64,000 bases of DNA from an uncultured Oscillospiraceae bacterium (GTDB lineage Bacteria > Bacillota > Clostridia > Oscillospirales > Oscillospiraceae): contig CAKTPM010000005.1 of the NCBI GenBank assembly GCA_934591705.1, positions 22,776 through 86,775 of the forward strand, written 5' to 3'. Made by a program: the position numbers and the translations under genes. The notes under the pieces are model-generated. The model worked only from the letters and a program-made list of their open reading frames with translations. It made no database searches and was not told where the DNA came from. Below are positions 8,094 to 17,545 of this stretch, one piece after another; positions within the stretch are counted from its first letter, which is position 1; each line of letters starts with the position of its first letter.

Positions 8094-9160
8094 GCCGTCA
8101 CCACCGATACGCAGGAGGCGATGGAGATCAAAAGCAGCAGGGCGCAGCTCCCGGTCATGCCCAGCACCAGACCGAAGGCATCCCCCAGGCGGCTCATATA
8201 CTCCCGCAGCCGCTCGCCGCCCAAAAGACCGCAGAGGAAGGCCGCGGCCTTATAGAGCAGGTACTGCACCGCCATGGTAAGAAAGGGCGTAAGACAGCAG
8301 CCCAGCACCGCCAGCATCCCTGCGGCGCCCAGGGCGCCCTTCAGGAGCCCCGCGCTGTGCAGAACGCTGTCCGCCGCGTCGGATACGATGCCCCCCACCA
8401 CCGGCACCGCGGCGGAGATCGCGCTGCGGGTCAGCCGCAGAGTCAGGGAATCCGCCGAGGCAGCGCCGGCGCCGCAGAGCGTGAGATAGCCGGTAAAAAG
8501 CAGAAGAAAACCGGTCAAAAGCCAAGTCACCGCCTTTTTTACGCCCCCTGCCAGCTCCCCCAGGTGCTGCCGGGGCAGCATGGCGCCCGCCGCGGACAGG
8601 GCGATGAAATAGTAGGTCAGGGGCAGAAGATAGCTGTTGATGAGCCAGATGAGCACATCGGAAAAGAGGATGGTAGCGGTCTCGTGGACCCCGGCGGAGA
8701 GGAGGCCGCCCCCGGCTGCCACCGCCGCTGCCAGGGTTGGCAAAAGGGCCCGGGAGAATACATGCAGCTCCTCCACGGTCCGGGCCCCCAGGCCGATCAT
8801 GCTCTCCAGCTTCTCCGCCGATACCACCGTCAGGCACAGCACGCCGGCCATGTCCACATAGTCCCGGTTGGCCGAGACCCCGGTGAAGATGCCCTCCGCG
8901 GTGGTGCACACCGCGCAGATGCCCAGCAGTACCCCGGCGCTGCGCAGGCCCCGGCGCAGATAGTCCGGCAGCAGCGCCTGCAGCTTCTCCCCTATGATCC
9001 GCAGGCCCCGGGAAAAATCGGAGCTCTCCTCTCCCAGCTCCTCTATCACCTCCGCCGCCTCCGGGGGCAAGGCGTCAGCCACCTCTGGAGGCAGCGACGC
9101 GCCGGCGCGGCAGGGCGCGAGCAACAACAGCAGCAGCAAAAGCAGGCAAAATCTTTTCAT
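8090..9160 (-). CDS. spoIIIAE: Stage III sporulation protein AE
   Basis: Large polytopic membrane protein of the SpoIIIA channel. The 356-residue product begins with a signal-like hydrophobic stretch (residues 5-13, mostly Leu) and has about seven further membrane segments, with the conserved stretch AAVPVVGGIVSDAADSVL. The start at 9160 overlaps the spoIIIAD stop (ATGA). It is slightly shorter than the B. subtilis protein. Confidence 0.9.
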   Translation of the reverse strand: MKRFCLLLLLLLLLAPCRAGASLPPEVADALPPEAAEVIEELGEESSDFSRGLRIIGEKLQALLPDYLRRGLRSAGVLLGICAVCTTAEGIFTGVSANRDYVDMAGVLCLTVVSAEKLESMIGLGARTVEELHVFSRALLPTLAAAVAAGGGLLSAGVHETATILFSDVLIWLINSYLLPLTYYFIALSAAGAMLPRQHLGELAGGVKKAVTWLLTGFLLLFTGYLTLCGAGAASADSLTLRLTRSAISAAVPVVGGIVSDAADSVLHSAGLLKGALGAAGMLAVLGCCLTPFLTMAVQYLLYKAAAFLCGLLGGERLREYMSRLGDAFGLVLGMTGSCALLLLISIASCVSVVTA

Positions 9161-9543
9161 AGCAGTTTCGTAAAAAGCTCCCACACCTCCTGCAGCAGCG
9201 GCGCAGCCGCCATAAGCCCCGCCAGGATCCCGGCAAGCTCCGTCACCGCCGCAGGCGTTCCCGCGCCGCCGTCCCGGCAAAGCTCCGCTCCCAGGCGGCA
9301 CACCAGGGCGATGAGCGCCACCTTGCACAGGGGCAAAAACCAGCTCTCCTCCAGGCCCCCTGCCGCCAAAATCCCCCGGGCCAGATCCCAGAGCTCCCCC
9401 AGGCGCCGGCCCAGCAAAAGGCCCGCCGCCAGGCACAGCCCCAGGGAGATACACAGCGCCGCGGCCGGCTCCGTTCCCTTCAAAAGCAGCGTCAGCACGG
9501 TGCACAAAAGGCACACCGCCGCCACCTGAAACGCCCCCTCCAT
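9157..9543 (-). CDS. spoIIIAD: Stage III sporulation protein AD
   Basis: A 128-residue hydrophobic protein with four predicted membrane segments; part of the mother-cell export machinery of the SpoIIIA complex. The start is the ATG that overlaps the spoIIIAC stop (TGATG). It overlaps spoIIIAE at its 3' end. Confidence 0.87.
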   Translation of the reverse strand: MEGAFQVAAVCLLCTVLTLLLKGTEPAAALCISLGLCLAAGLLLGRRLGELWDLARGILAAGGLEESWFLPLCKVALIALVCRLGAELCRDGGAGTPAAVTELAGILAGLMAAAPLLQEVWELFTKLL

Positions 9544-9737
9544 CACAGGGCAAACAAGCTCTTGACCATGGAAAAGAGGTCGGCGATCTGCTGCAGGAGG
9601 ATCATCAGCACCACCACCAGGCCCGCCAGCGTGGTCAAAAGCGCCTGCTCGTCCCGTCCGGAGCGGACAAGGATCAAATTCAGCACAGCCACCAGGATCC
9701 CGATGGCCGCGATCTTAAAAATCAGTTCAACATCCAT
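9543..9737 (-). CDS. spoIIIAC: Stage III sporulation protein AC
   Basis: A 64-residue protein with two membrane segments (IAAIGILVAVLNLIL and LLTTLAGLVVVLMILL), the expected size for SpoIIIAC, a FliQ-like small component of the SpoIIIA complex. It lies between spoIIIAB and spoIIIAD in the canonical order. Confidence 0.9.
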   Translation of the reverse strand: MDVELIFKIAAIGILVAVLNLILVRSGRDEQALLTTLAGLVVVLMILLQQIADLFSMVKSLFAL

Positions 9738-9746
9738 GCTCCATCC

Positions 9747-10229
9747 TCATAGCAGCAGGATCAGCAGCACCGCCGCGCCGCTGCACACCACCGCAAGAAA
9801 GGTCTTGTCCTTTTCCTTCCGCCCCCGGCTCCGGTCCTGCCGCAGCTCCCGGAGCTCCTGAGCCGTACCCAGCAGGCTCTTGACGATGTGCTCTGCATCC
9901 CCGGTGAGGTCCGCCCGGAGGATCACCTCACCCGCCTCCGGCTCCCAATCGCAAAACACTTGCTTCCATGCACTATGTAAAGCTATATTGCTTTCCAGCA
10001 TATCACTCAATCTTTCAAACCGCCGGCCCAGGTGAGGCCGCCGGGAGAGATCCCGAAAGATGTCCGGCAGGCGCCGGCGGCGCCAGCGTATCTCCCCGGC
10101 GATGTACTCCAGGGCGGAGATCAGCGCCGTGAGCGCGGCCCGCTCCCGGGCGACGCTGGCAAAATGCTCCCATACGGTGAGCCCGGCGGCGGAGAGCACC
10201 AAGACCGTGCCCAGTATTCTTCCCATCAT
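9747..10229 (-). CDS. spoIIIAB: Stage III sporulation protein AB
   Basis: A 160-residue protein with N- and C-terminal membrane segments and a helical central domain resembling GspF-type assembly proteins (RRPHLGRRFERLSDML, LGTAQELRELRQDR). It probably partners the ATPase SpoIIIAA. The start at 10229 overlaps the spoIIIAA stop in ATGATG; the second ATG is equally possible. Confidence 0.88.
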   Translation of the reverse strand: MMGRILGTVLVLSAAGLTVWEHFASVARERAALTALISALEYIAGEIRWRRRRLPDIFRDLSRRPHLGRRFERLSDMLESNIALHSAWKQVFCDWEPEAGEVILRADLTGDAEHIVKSLLGTAQELRELRQDRSRGRKEKDKTFLAVVCSGAAVLLILLL

Positions 10230-11152
10230 GCCAGCTGCTCCACCCGGTAGCGCCGGACGCCTTCCTCCCGGGAGATGATCACCGCCCGGCTGAACAGCCG
10301 CGTCCGCAGCAGTCTGCCGAAGAGACGCTTTTGCCGCAGCTCCTCCACGGAGGCGCCGTGGACCGTGGCCAAAAGCGCCGCGCCGCAGTGGGCGGCGGCC
10401 TCCATGGCCCATATATCCGCCTGGGCGGTGATCTCGTCCACGGCGATGACCTGGGGATTCATAGACCGCATGAATATCTCCGCGGCAATGGCCTTGGGAC
10501 AGCCGTCTAAAACATCCGTGTGGCTGCCCACCTCCAGCTGGGCCGTGCCCCGGTACATCCCGGCTACCTCCCCCCGCTCATCCGCCAGGGCCACCCGCAG
10601 GGCACCGTGGGCCTCCGTCCCGTCAGAGAGGCAGCGCACCAGCTCCCGCAGAAGCGTTGTTTTGCCGCCGCCGGGCGGCGAGAGGAGCAGGGTGCTGCAA
10701 AAGCGGTCCTTCTCCCAAAGCGCCGGCAGAAGGGGCCCGGCAATGCCCCGCTGCTCCCTGCCGATGCGGATGACGGCGGAGGATATCTCCCGGAGGTTGG
10801 TGCTCACGCCGCCGCTGATCACGGCGGTGCCGCACAGGCCCACCCGAAAGCCCCCGGCGGCGGTGAGATACCCCTGGGCCAGTGTCTGGGTCACGGCGTA
10901 GCGGGAATAGCCGCTGACAATGTCACAGAGCTGCTCTAACTCCCCGGGCAGCACTGTCTGCTGCGGGGCCTGGGGCATGAGGAGCCGCTCCCCCTCCGGC
11001 AGCAGCACCGTGGCCGCCCGGCCGCTGCGCAGGCGTATCTCCTCGGCAAGGGCCTTGCTGTGGTCCGGCAGCTGCCGGGCCGCCGTCTGCCACCGGCCGG
11101 GCAGCAGCCGGCAGGCCAGCTCGTAGCGTGCAATGGGCTCTACCATGTACAT
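10226..11152 (-). CDS. spoIIIAA: Stage III sporulation protein AA, secretion-type ATPase
   Basis: Cytosolic ATPase of the mother cell that is thought to power the SpoIIIA channel; related to type II/IV secretion ATPases. The 308-residue product is the family length when started at the ATG at 11152 (AAGGA four bases upstream; an ATG two codons later is the alternative). It contains Walker A SPPGGGKTTLLREL, RVALADERGEVAGM, and the Walker B-like VIAVDEITAQAD. It opens an eight-gene operon, AA to AH. Confidence 0.93.
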   Translation of the reverse strand: MYMVEPIARYELACRLLPGRWQTAARQLPDHSKALAEEIRLRSGRAATVLLPEGERLLMPQAPQQTVLPGELEQLCDIVSGYSRYAVTQTLAQGYLTAAGGFRVGLCGTAVISGGVSTNLREISSAVIRIGREQRGIAGPLLPALWEKDRFCSTLLLSPPGGGKTTLLRELVRCLSDGTEAHGALRVALADERGEVAGMYRGTAQLEVGSHTDVLDGCPKAIAAEIFMRSMNPQVIAVDEITAQADIWAMEAAAHCGAALLATVHGASVEELRQKRLFGRLLRTRLFSRAVIISREEGVRRYRVEQLA

Positions 11153-11169
11153 CACATCCTTACAGACAC

Positions 11170-11200
11170 ACTCTATGAGAGGTTGTCCCGGATTATGATA
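11170..11200 (-). promoter_or_regulatory. Possible sigma-E promoter of spoIIIA
   Basis: On the minus strand CATAGAGT, close to the sigma-E -10 consensus CATACAAT, lies about 20 bases upstream of the spoIIIAA start, with ATCATAAT about 15 bases further upstream. spoIIIA operons are known sigma-E targets. The match is imperfect. Confidence 0.35.
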
Positions 11201-11213
11201 GCGTAAAAGAAGG

Positions 11214-11244
11214 AAATGCCCCGGCGCGGCGCGCCGGGGCATTT
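11214..11244 (-). terminator. Intrinsic terminator after the hprK-dnaE-DUF4364 operon
   Basis: AAATGCCCCGGCGC and its exact complement form a 14 bp stem with a 3-base loop, followed by CCTTCTTTT on the minus strand. Confidence 0.8.
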
Positions 11245-11259
11245 TGCCGATACAATTGT

Positions 11260-11781
11260 TTATCCGCCGTAGAGGGCCGCCAGAATGTCGGAGAACACCT
11301 TCTCGGGGTCCTTCTCGAAGCGGGCCTTCAGATCCTCGGCCATCTGCCGGGTGGCCACCATCAGCTCCAGGTTCATCAGATCCACCTGGGCGTCGCTGAG
11401 GTGCAGCTCCACGGTGTAGGTGCCGTCCTCCCGGGCGTGCACCGTGCCCTTTACCCGGGAGCGCCGCAGCAGCTCCTGGCGGAAATAGGCGATCTCCTTA
11501 TCCGCCCGCAGCCGCACGGAATAGGGCAGCGACGGCTCGCAGATGCTGCTGTTGCGCAAGCCCTTGGCGGTGACGCTGTAATTCCCCTCCCCGTCCCGGA
11601 ACAGGTGCTCCGTTTTCACCAGATCCGCCAGGCACACCGAGAAGTCGAAGTAGTTGACCCCGGGGTCGATCATGGTCAGCTCCTGGAGGTCCTCCCCGGA
11701 CACCGGCTCATGGAGCCGGGAGGCGATATAGAGTATTAAAAAGCGTATCTCCAGCTTGTCATGGATAAAGCCGGCTGCCAT
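11260..11781 (-). CDS. DUF4364 family protein
   Basis: A 173-residue protein of unknown function found mainly in clostridia. The N-terminal part (FIHDKLEIRFLILYIASRL, then LTMIDPGVNYFDFSVCLADL) looks like a winged-helix domain, so a regulatory role is possible. The ATG at 11781 has GGAG with an 8-base spacing and is preferred over two upstream ATGs. It is the last gene after dnaE. Confidence 0.8.
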   Translation of the reverse strand: MAAGFIHDKLEIRFLILYIASRLHEPVSGEDLQELTMIDPGVNYFDFSVCLADLVKTEHLFRDGEGNYSVTAKGLRNSSICEPSLPYSVRLRADKEIAYFRQELLRRSRVKGTVHAREDGTYTVELHLSDAQVDLMNLELMVATRQMAEDLKARFEKDPEKVFSDILAALYGG

Positions 11782-11815
11782 AAACATCTCTCCTTTCCAT
11801 CTCTGAAAAGCCATT

Positions 11816-14800
11816 TCACTTTACAGCATTTTTCCTGACCACCACATTCTCCTCCCCCAGCCACAGCCGGCATTCCTCCAGAAACGCCGGGTGCGCCAGG
11901 CATTTTGCGCCCAGCAGGCGGCCGGTATCGGCGATGCGGAGCTTCAGGGTGTCCTCCCCCTCGAACATGCCCAGGACCCGCTCCAGCTGGCGGTATTCCC
12001 TGCTGTCCACACTGGGGATCCGGAGGTACACGGTGGTTTCCGGGCCGCCGGCAGGCGCCGCCTGGGACGCCTCGGAGGCATCGCCTGCCTCCTCCCCCTT
12101 CTTCAGGGGCTCGATGTAGTCGCACATCAGCTGCGGCGGCTTATCATCCCGCAGGGACAGCCGGCCCTTTACCAGCACCGGCAGGTTCACCTGCATATAG
12201 GCACCGCAGCGGTCGATGACCCGGCTGAAGCACAAAAGCTCCATGGAGGCCAGCTCATCCTCCACCGTGACATAGGCCATGAGAGTATTGTTCTTGGTGG
12301 TGCGGGTGCGGGAGACGGTGATGACACCGGCGATGGTCAAAAGCTGCCCGTCACTGAAGCGGCCTCCCTGCTGCTCGGCATCCTCCAGGATGCTGTGGAT
12401 GGATACGGCTCCGGCGGCCCGGGCGGCGCCCCGGTAGTCGCTCATGGGGTGGCCGCTGAGATAGAGGCCGGTGGTCTCCTTCTCCATGAACATCCGCTCC
12501 GTGGCGGAGAATTCCGGAATGTCCGGCAGGGCCACATCGTCCGCCCGCTGGCCGCCGCCTGCCATGCCGAAGAAGTCCAGCTGACCCTCCACATTGGCCC
12601 GCTGGCTGGCGGCGATGGCGTCCATGATCTTTTCGTAGACCTGGACCATCTGGGAACGGTGGGCGCCCATGCTGTCAAAGGCGCCGGCCCGGATGAGATT
12701 CTCCACCGCCCGCTTGTTCATATCCTTGGTGTCGCCCATCCGGCGGCAGAAGTCCTGGAGAGAGGTAAAGGGGCCTCCCAGCTCCCGCTGGCGCACCACG
12801 CTCTGGATGAAGCCCCGGCCGATGTTCTTGATGGCCACCAGGCCGAAGCGGATGCCTCCCTCCTCCACGGTGAAGCCGTCAAAGGAGCGGTTCACATCCG
12901 GCGGCAGCAGGGGTATCCTGCAGCTGCGGCACTCGGCGATATACTCCGCCACCTTGTCGGTATTGTCTAAGATGGAGGTCAAAAGCGCCGCCATGTATTC
13001 CTTGGGATAGTGGCACTTGAACCACGCGGTCTGATAGGCCACCACCGCGTAGGAGACTGCGTGGGCCTTGTTGAAGGCGTAGTTGGCAAAGTCGTAGATC
13101 TCGTCATAGATGGACTGGGCCACGCTCTCGGGAATGCCGTTGGCCACGCAGCCCTTGATATTTCGCGCGGCGTCGCCGTGGAGAAAGGCCTCCCGCTCCT
13201 TGGCGACATCCTTGGCCTTCTTCTTGGACATGGCGCGGCGCACCATGTCCGCCTGGCCCAGGGAGTACCCCGCCAGCTCCTGAAAGACCCTGATGACCTG
13301 CTCCTGGTAGACGATGCAGCCGTAGGTGCCCTTGAGGATGGGCTCCAGCTTGGGATGCTTGTAGCTCACCAGCTTGGGGTCGTGCTTGCAGGCGATGAAC
13401 TTGGGAATGGATTCCATGGGGCCCGGGCGGTAGAGGGCGATGATGGCGGTGATGTCCTCGATGCTCTCCGGCTGGAGGCCCAGACACACGCCGGTCATGC
13501 CGGTGGATTCCATCTGGAACACGCCGCAGGTGCGCCCCTCCGTGAGCATGGTGAAGACATCCCGATCATCCATGGGGATATCCTCCAGGCGGAAGTCGGG
13601 CTGCTGCTTCTGCACCATCTTCACGGCATCGTCCAGCACTGTCAGGTTCCGCAGGCCCAGAAAGTCCATCTTCAGAAGCCCCAGTTCCTCCAGGGTGATC
13701 ATATTGTACTGGCAGACGATGGAGTCCTCGTTCCGGGCCAAGGGCACATATTCGTACACCGGCCTTTTGGTGATGACCACGCCGGCGGCGTGGGTGGAGG
13801 CGTGCCGGGGCATCCCCTCCAGGGACTTGGCGGTGTCGATGAGCTTTTTCACCGCCTCATCGGACTCATAGAGGTCCCGGAGCTGCTTGGAGAGCTTCAG
13901 GGCCTCGTCCAGGGTGATGTGCAGGGCGCCGGGGCCGGCGGGCACCAGCTTGGCCACGGTGTCCACATCCGCATAGGGCATATTCAGCACCCGGCCCACA
14001 TCCCGGATGGCGCCCCGGGCGGCCATGGTGCCGAAGGTGACGATCTGGGCCACATGGTCATCGCCGTATTTGCGGCGGACATAGTCCACCACCTCGCCCC
14101 GGCGGGTATCGCCGAAGTCCATGTCGATATCGGGCATGGACACGCGCTCCGGGTTCAGGAAGCGCTCGAAGTAGAGGTCGTACTGCATGGGGTCGATGTC
14201 TGTGATGTGCAGGCAGTAGGCCACCATGGAGCCGGCGGCGCTGCCCCGCCCGGGTCCTACCGGGATCCCCGCGGACCGGGCATAGCGCACAAAGTCGGAC
14301 ACGATGAGGAAGTAATCCGTAAAGCCCATCTTTTCGATCATGGCCAGCTCGTAGTCCAGCTGCTTGTGATAAGCCCCGTTCTCCCCATAGCGGGCCATAA
14401 AGCCCTCCTCGCAGAGCTTGCGGAGGTACTGGGAAGAGGTATAGCCCGGGGGCAGCTGAAATTCCGGCAGATGGTACTTGCCGAAGGTGAATTCCAGCTG
14501 GCAGCGGTCGGCGATGCGCTGGGTGTTCTCGACGGCCTCGGGATAGGCAGAGAAGAGCTGCTCCATCTCCTCCGTGGAGCGGAGATAGAAGTTCTGCGGC
14601 TCATAGCGCATGCGGTTTTCATCGTCCACGGTCTTGCCGGTCTGGATGCATAAGAGCACATCGTGGCTCTCGGCATCCTCCTTGCGCAGATAGTGGGCGT
14701 CGTTGGTGCACACCAAGGGGATGCCTGTTTCCTTGTGCATCCGCAGGAGGGCGCTGTTCACCTGGGCCTGCTCCCGCAGGCCGTGGTTTTGCAGCTCCAG

Positions 14801-15313
14801 GTAAAAGTTCCCCTCCCCGAAGATGCGCTGCATCTCCAGGGCATAGTCCCTGGCGCCGTCATAGTCGCCGTTGAGGATGCGCTTGGGTATCTCCCCCGCC
14901 AGGCAGGCGCTGAGGGCGATGAGGCCCCCGCTGTGGGCCCGCAGCAGCTCCAGGTCGATGCGGGGCTTGATGTAAAAGCCCTCCACATAGGCCTGGGACA
15001 CCATGTAGGAGAGGTTGCGGTACCCCTCCTCATTTTGGCACAGCAGCACCAGATGCCGGGACTCGGTGTCGAATTCGTGCATCTTGTCGAAGCGGGTGCG
15101 CCGGGCCACATACACCTCGCAGCCGATGACCGGATGGATGCCCTCCGCCTTGCAGGCGCGGTAGAAGTCGATGGCGCCGTACATGGCGCCATGGTCGGTG
15201 ATGGCGCAGGCGGTCTGCCCCATCTCGCGGACGCGCCGGGGCAGATCCCGGATGCGGCAGGCGCCGTCCAGGAGACTGTATTCCGTATGGACATGCAGGT
15301 GCGCAAAAGACAT
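11816..15313 (-). CDS. dnaE: DNA polymerase III alpha subunit, DnaE type
   Basis: Replicative polymerase of the DnaE class; Gram-positive bacteria use it with PolC, mainly to extend primers. The 1165-residue protein has an N-terminal PHP domain (HLHVHTEYSLLDGACRI, AITDHGAMYG), the palm with catalytic aspartates in MPDIDMDFGDTRR, the fingers (PMESIPKFIA) and tandem HhH, and a C-terminal OB fold (LLTIAGVITVSRTRTTKNN). No exonuclease domain is inserted, so it is not PolC. It lies five bases after the C_GCAxxG gene, in the hprK operon. Confidence 0.96.
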   Translation of the reverse strand: MSFAHLHVHTEYSLLDGACRIRDLPRRVREMGQTACAITDHGAMYGAIDFYRACKAEGIHPVIGCEVYVARRTRFDKMHEFDTESRHLVLLCQNEEGYRNLSYMVSQAYVEGFYIKPRIDLELLRAHSGGLIALSACLAGEIPKRILNGDYDGARDYALEMQRIFGEGNFYLELQNHGLREQAQVNSALLRMHKETGIPLVCTNDAHYLRKEDAESHDVLLCIQTGKTVDDENRMRYEPQNFYLRSTEEMEQLFSAYPEAVENTQRIADRCQLEFTFGKYHLPEFQLPPGYTSSQYLRKLCEEGFMARYGENGAYHKQLDYELAMIEKMGFTDYFLIVSDFVRYARSAGIPVGPGRGSAAGSMVAYCLHITDIDPMQYDLYFERFLNPERVSMPDIDMDFGDTRRGEVVDYVRRKYGDDHVAQIVTFGTMAARGAIRDVGRVLNMPYADVDTVAKLVPAGPGALHITLDEALKLSKQLRDLYESDEAVKKLIDTAKSLEGMPRHASTHAAGVVITKRPVYEYVPLARNEDSIVCQYNMITLEELGLLKMDFLGLRNLTVLDDAVKMVQKQQPDFRLEDIPMDDRDVFTMLTEGRTCGVFQMESTGMTGVCLGLQPESIEDITAIIALYRPGPMESIPKFIACKHDPKLVSYKHPKLEPILKGTYGCIVYQEQVIRVFQELAGYSLGQADMVRRAMSKKKAKDVAKEREAFLHGDAARNIKGCVANGIPESVAQSIYDEIYDFANYAFNKAHAVSYAVVAYQTAWFKCHYPKEYMAALLTSILDNTDKVAEYIAECRSCRIPLLPPDVNRSFDGFTVEEGGIRFGLVAIKNIGRGFIQSVVRQRELGGPFTSLQDFCRRMGDTKDMNKRAVENLIRAGAFDSMGAHRSQMVQVYEKIMDAIAASQRANVEGQLDFFGMAGGGQRADDVALPDIPEFSATERMFMEKETTGLYLSGHPMSDYRGAARAAGAVSIHSILEDAEQQGGRFSDGQLLTIAGVITVSRTRTTKNNTLMAYVTVEDELASMELLCFSRVIDRCGAYMQVNLPVLVKGRLSLRDDKPPQLMCDYIEPLKKGEEAGDASEASQAAPAGGPETTVYLRIPSVDSREYRQLERVLGMFEGEDTLKLRIADTGRLLGAKCLAHPAFLEECRLWLGEENVVVRKNAVK

Positions 15314-15318
15314 GGTTC

Positions 15319-15768
15319 TTACTCCTGTTCCAGCTCCGCCAGATAATCGCTGAGCATATCCACGGCGGAAACGATGAGGATGGCACAGTGGCCGGTAACG
15401 CCCAATTCCCGGGCAAGGTCGGTGGGCTGCAGGTCATGGTCCTGCAAAAGCTCCCGGCAGTTTAAGTGGGTAAAGCGCCGGGTAAACCGGCGCTGGAGCT
15501 CCTGGGTCCGGAGGGTAGACGCCTTTTTCCCGGCAGCGCCGTTCTCGGCATTGTGGGGATAGCGCATGCCCAGCGCCATTACCGCGCCGCTGACGGCGCC
15601 GCAGATGCCGCCGCAGCGCACGCCGCCGCCGAAGCCGGTGGCGATACCGCAGCTCTGCGGCTCACTCAGGCCGGTGACATCGGCGAAGGATAAAAGCATG
15701 CACTGGGCACAGTTGAGGCCCTGTTCATGGGCCTTGAGGGCGATAAGCGCCCGTTCTTTTTTAGTCAT
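15319..15768 (-). CDS. C_GCAxxG_C_C family protein
   Basis: A 149-residue cysteine-rich protein of the family named after its motif; here GLNCAQCMLL near residue 18 and GFGGGVRCGGICGAVSGAVM near residue 46 show the conserved cysteines and glycines. Members are redox or metal-binding proteins whose role is unclear. It overlaps the whiA stop (ATGA) and precedes dnaE, so it sits inside an otherwise conserved operon. GAGGAGGT is its ribosome binding site. Confidence 0.85.
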   Translation of the reverse strand: MTKKERALIALKAHEQGLNCAQCMLLSFADVTGLSEPQSCGIATGFGGGVRCGGICGAVSGAVMALGMRYPHNAENGAAGKKASTLRTQELQRRFTRRFTHLNCRELLQDHDLQPTDLARELGVTGHCAILIVSAVDMLSDYLAELEQE

Positions 15769-16670
15769 GGCTCGACCTCCTCGGATATTTCCACAAGTTT
15801 TCGTAATCTGTGATTCAAGCAGGATTTGCTCAGGGGCGGGGTATGCTTGTCCGCCAGCTGCTGCAGAGAGAGCTCCGGGTTCTCCCTGCGGAGCCGGGCC
15901 GTCTGCCGCAGCTTCTCCGGCAGGGTCTCCCACCTTCCCGCCCGGTGCAGCCGCTCGATGGCCTCCAGCTGGACCTCGGCGGCGGAAACGGTTTTGTTCA
16001 CATTGGCCATGTCGCAGTTCATGGCCCGGTTGGCGCCGTTGCGGATGGACTTGTCCACCTTGGCGGTCATGATGTCCATGGCGGCTACCGGCGCGCCGAT
16101 GGCCGTCAGGAAGTCCTCGATATGCTCGGACTGCTTGAAGTAGATGACGCTGCTGCCCGCCCTCTGCACGCTCCGGGGCAGAAAGCCGCACTCCTCCAGC
16201 AGCGTGGAGACCTCCCGGCTGGCCTGGATATGATTGGTGGCCAGCTCCAGGTGATAGCGCTTCTCCGGGTCGGTGACGCTGCCGCCGGCTAAAAAGGCCC
16301 CCCGCAAAAAGGACATGCGGCAGCAGTCCTCCTCCAGGATCCCGAAGTTCACATGCATTACCACGCTCTGGCGGTGGTCGTAGCCCAGGGCAGCAATGAG
16401 CTTCTCCATCTTCTGGGGATCCGTGATCTGAAAGATCAGCTTGCCGGGCGCGTCCGGCTCCGGCAGGCGGTCAAAGCGGATGCCGAAGGCCCGCTGGAAA
16501 AGACGGGGCAGGCGGCCTGCCAGGTCGCCGCTCTCCGTGATGATGCGCACCTCATCCACATGGAAGGTGTTGCAATAGAGCAAAATACCGTAGCACTCCG
16601 CCCGGGCGCAGCACAGCCGCTGCACCGGTGTCCGGCAAAGCTCCGCTCTTACATGAGACGCAAAGGACAT
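15765..16670 (-). CDS. whiA: DNA-binding protein WhiA
   Basis: WhiA has a LAGLIDADG homing-endonuclease-like domain without nuclease activity and a C-terminal helix-turn-helix; in Gram-positive bacteria it affects cell division and, in actinomycetes, sporulation. The 301-residue protein shows FLRGAFLAGGSVTDPEKRYHLE, NRAMNCDMANVNKTVSAA and the HTH region ELSLQQLADKHTPPLSKS. AAGGAGG precedes the ATG. It follows rapZ directly; the yvcK gene that usually lies between them is absent. Confidence 0.94.
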   Translation of the reverse strand: MSFASHVRAELCRTPVQRLCCARAECYGILLYCNTFHVDEVRIITESGDLAGRLPRLFQRAFGIRFDRLPEPDAPGKLIFQITDPQKMEKLIAALGYDHRQSVVMHVNFGILEEDCCRMSFLRGAFLAGGSVTDPEKRYHLELATNHIQASREVSTLLEECGFLPRSVQRAGSSVIYFKQSEHIEDFLTAIGAPVAAMDIMTAKVDKSIRNGANRAMNCDMANVNKTVSAAEVQLEAIERLHRAGRWETLPEKLRQTARLRRENPELSLQQLADKHTPPLSKSCLNHRLRKLVEISEEVEP

Positions 16671-16688
16671 GCCCTGCCCTCCTTTTTC

Positions 16689-17543
16689 TTATCTTGCCAT
16701 GTCCCGGTGGCTGAGAGTCACCGGGCAGCCCGCGCCCTGCAGGCGGCGGAAGAGCTCCTCGGCCACCGCCACGCTGCGGTGGCGCCCGCCGGTGCAGCCG
16801 ATGCCGATGACCAGCACGGACTTGCCCTCCCGGCGATAGCAGGGCAGCAGAAAGCCCAGAAGCTCCTCCAGCTTGTCGGCGAATTTCTCCGCCTCCGGAC
16901 CGGCGAACACATAGTCCCGCACGGCCTTGTCCGTGCCGTTTTTCTCCTTGAGCTCCGGCACATAGTAGGGGTTGGGCAAAAAGCGTACATCGAAGACCAG
17001 ATCGGCCTCCTGGGGAATGCCGTATTTATAGCCGAAGGAGGCGATCACCACGCTCATGCCCTGCTGGTCTCCGGCGCCGCCGAAGAGCTCGATCACGGCG
17101 CTGCGGAGCTTGGCCACGGAGTAGCCCGAGGTGTCAAGCACGATGTCCGCCTGCCGGCGGATGGGGGCGAGTATCCGCCGCTCCCGGGCGATGGCGTCCT
17201 CCATGGAGTCAGCCAGTGCCGCCAGCGGATGGGTCCGGCGGGTCTCCTTATAGCGGCTGATGAGCGTTTTGGTATCGCTCTCCAAAAAAAGCAGGCGGCA
17301 GCCCCCTGCCCGGCGGATGGCCGCAAGGGCCTCCGGCAGCTTTTCCGGCGGCTCGTTGGCCCGGATATCGTATACCATGGCCACCCTGTCATAGCGGTTT
17401 CCCATGGCGCAGCAGAAGTCGGCGAATTTCGCCATCATCTCCGCCGGGAGATTATCCACGATATAGTAGCCCATATCCTCCAGCACCGCGGCGGCGCGGC
17501 TCTTGCCACTGCCGCTGAGGCCGGAAATGATCAGAAATTCCAT
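16689..17543 (-). CDS. rapZ: RNase adapter / nucleotide-binding protein RapZ (YvcJ)
   Basis: P-loop protein that hydrolyses nucleotides; the E. coli member guides RNase E to the sRNA GlmZ, the Bacillus member YvcJ affects competence. The 284-residue product has Walker A GLSGSGKSRA at residues 8-17, YIVDNLPAEM, and the conserved C-terminal motif IGIGCTGGRHRSVAVAE. The ATG lies two bases after the murB stop with GGAGG upstream. Confidence 0.93.
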   Translation of the reverse strand: MEFLIISGLSGSGKSRAAAVLEDMGYYIVDNLPAEMMAKFADFCCAMGNRYDRVAMVYDIRANEPPEKLPEALAAIRRAGGCRLLFLESDTKTLISRYKETRRTHPLAALADSMEDAIARERRILAPIRRQADIVLDTSGYSVAKLRSAVIELFGGAGDQQGMSVVIASFGYKYGIPQEADLVFDVRFLPNPYYVPELKEKNGTDKAVRDYVFAGPEAEKFADKLEELLGFLLPCYRREGKSVLVIGIGCTGGRHRSVAVAEELFRRLQGAGCPVTLSHRDMAR

Positions 17544-17545
17544 GC